The notes under the pieces were generated by a model. It did not search any database and was not told the origin of the DNA. It saw only the letters and a list, made by a program, of their open reading frames with translations. The translations under genes were made by a program, and so were the position numbers. 6,134 bases of DNA from Pseudomonadota bacterium (GTDB taxonomy: Bacteria > Pseudomonadota > Gammaproteobacteria > Burkholderiales > Burkholderiaceae_C), in NCBI GenBank assembly GCA_023438115.1, contig JAEZEB010000207.1:1-6134 (forward strand). The letters are read 5' to 3'. Numbering within the stretch: the first letter of the stretch is position 1; each line of letters opens with the position of its first letter. Below are positions 6,096 through 6,134 of the stretch, piece by piece.

Positions 6096-6126
6096 GGTGG
6101 GGGGGCGCGCGGCGCCCCCCCCCACC
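6096..6126. other. G/C-run hairpin in the leader region
   Basis: A run of seven G (6099-6105) and a run of nine C (6115-6123) form a 10-base stem with CGC/GCG at the tip. GGT/ACC continue the stem outside a two-base bulge. Neither strand has a T run after the stem, so it is not a standard intrinsic terminator. The homopolymers make base counts here less reliable. The rest of the 98-base leader (6037-6134) shows no small gene and no clear sigma-70 promoter; the operon promoter may lie beyond the right edge. Confidence 0.45.
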
Positions 6127-6134
6127 GCACAAAA

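Noticed and set aside
6096..6134. Intrinsic terminator of a gene upstream of the operon
   Set aside because: The stem is strong but no T tract follows on either strand; the only AT stretch is four A at the plus-strand end, which is four T before the stem on the minus strand.
1..6134. CRISPR arrays, transposases, tRNA/rRNA genes, toxin-antitoxin or defence genes
   Set aside because: I saw no regularly spaced direct repeats, mobile-element coding sequence, RNA-gene signature or defence domain in either strand.

Overview
This is a 6.1 kb piece of a high-GC chromosome. By eye GC is around two thirds or more, and G or C ends nearly every codon. All six supported genes lie on the minus strand, so transcription runs from high to low coordinates. 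The gene types, codon use and a composite palindromic repeat between two genes (about 3101-3190) point to a betaproteobacterium, most likely Comamonadaceae (Variovorax/Ramlibacter/Acidovorax-like). The taxonomic call is an inference from pattern memory, not a search.

Layout in transcription order. A 98-base leader (6037-6134) has a GC-rich hairpin and a separate dyad but no recognisable promoter. Next is a 608-residue acyl-CoA dehydrogenase of the long, DmdC-like type (4210-6036). A 74-residue two-helix membrane protein (3986-4210) follows, then a classical short-chain dehydrogenase/reductase (3198-3989). These three are joined by TGATG and ATGA stop/start overlaps. A 97-base gap filled mostly by the palindromic repeat comes next. 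Beyond it lie a hotdog-fold thioesterase of the PaaI type (2684-3100), a zinc-free NADP-dependent MDR oxidoreductase (1657-2673, 10 bases after the thioesterase) and an AidB-type acyl-CoA dehydrogenase (1590 to beyond the left edge). Only the last gene is cut off.

Functionally this reads as an acyl-CoA catabolic or detoxification operon. Two flavin dehydrogenases could desaturate acyl-CoAs, the SDR could interconvert hydroxy- and keto-acyl groups, the MDR enzyme could reduce an activated enone or enal, and the thioesterase could release CoA from dead-end thioesters. No enoyl-CoA hydratase, thiolase or CoA ligase is inside the window, so the substrate cannot be named.

I see no CRISPR array, transposase, tRNA/rRNA or phage gene. 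This is a fairly ordinary metabolic region and I do not claim a new defence or mobile system. The points most worth a second look are the small membrane protein coupled between two enzyme genes, the repeat that runs into the thioesterase leader, and the codon-usage change at the start of AidB's C-terminal domain.
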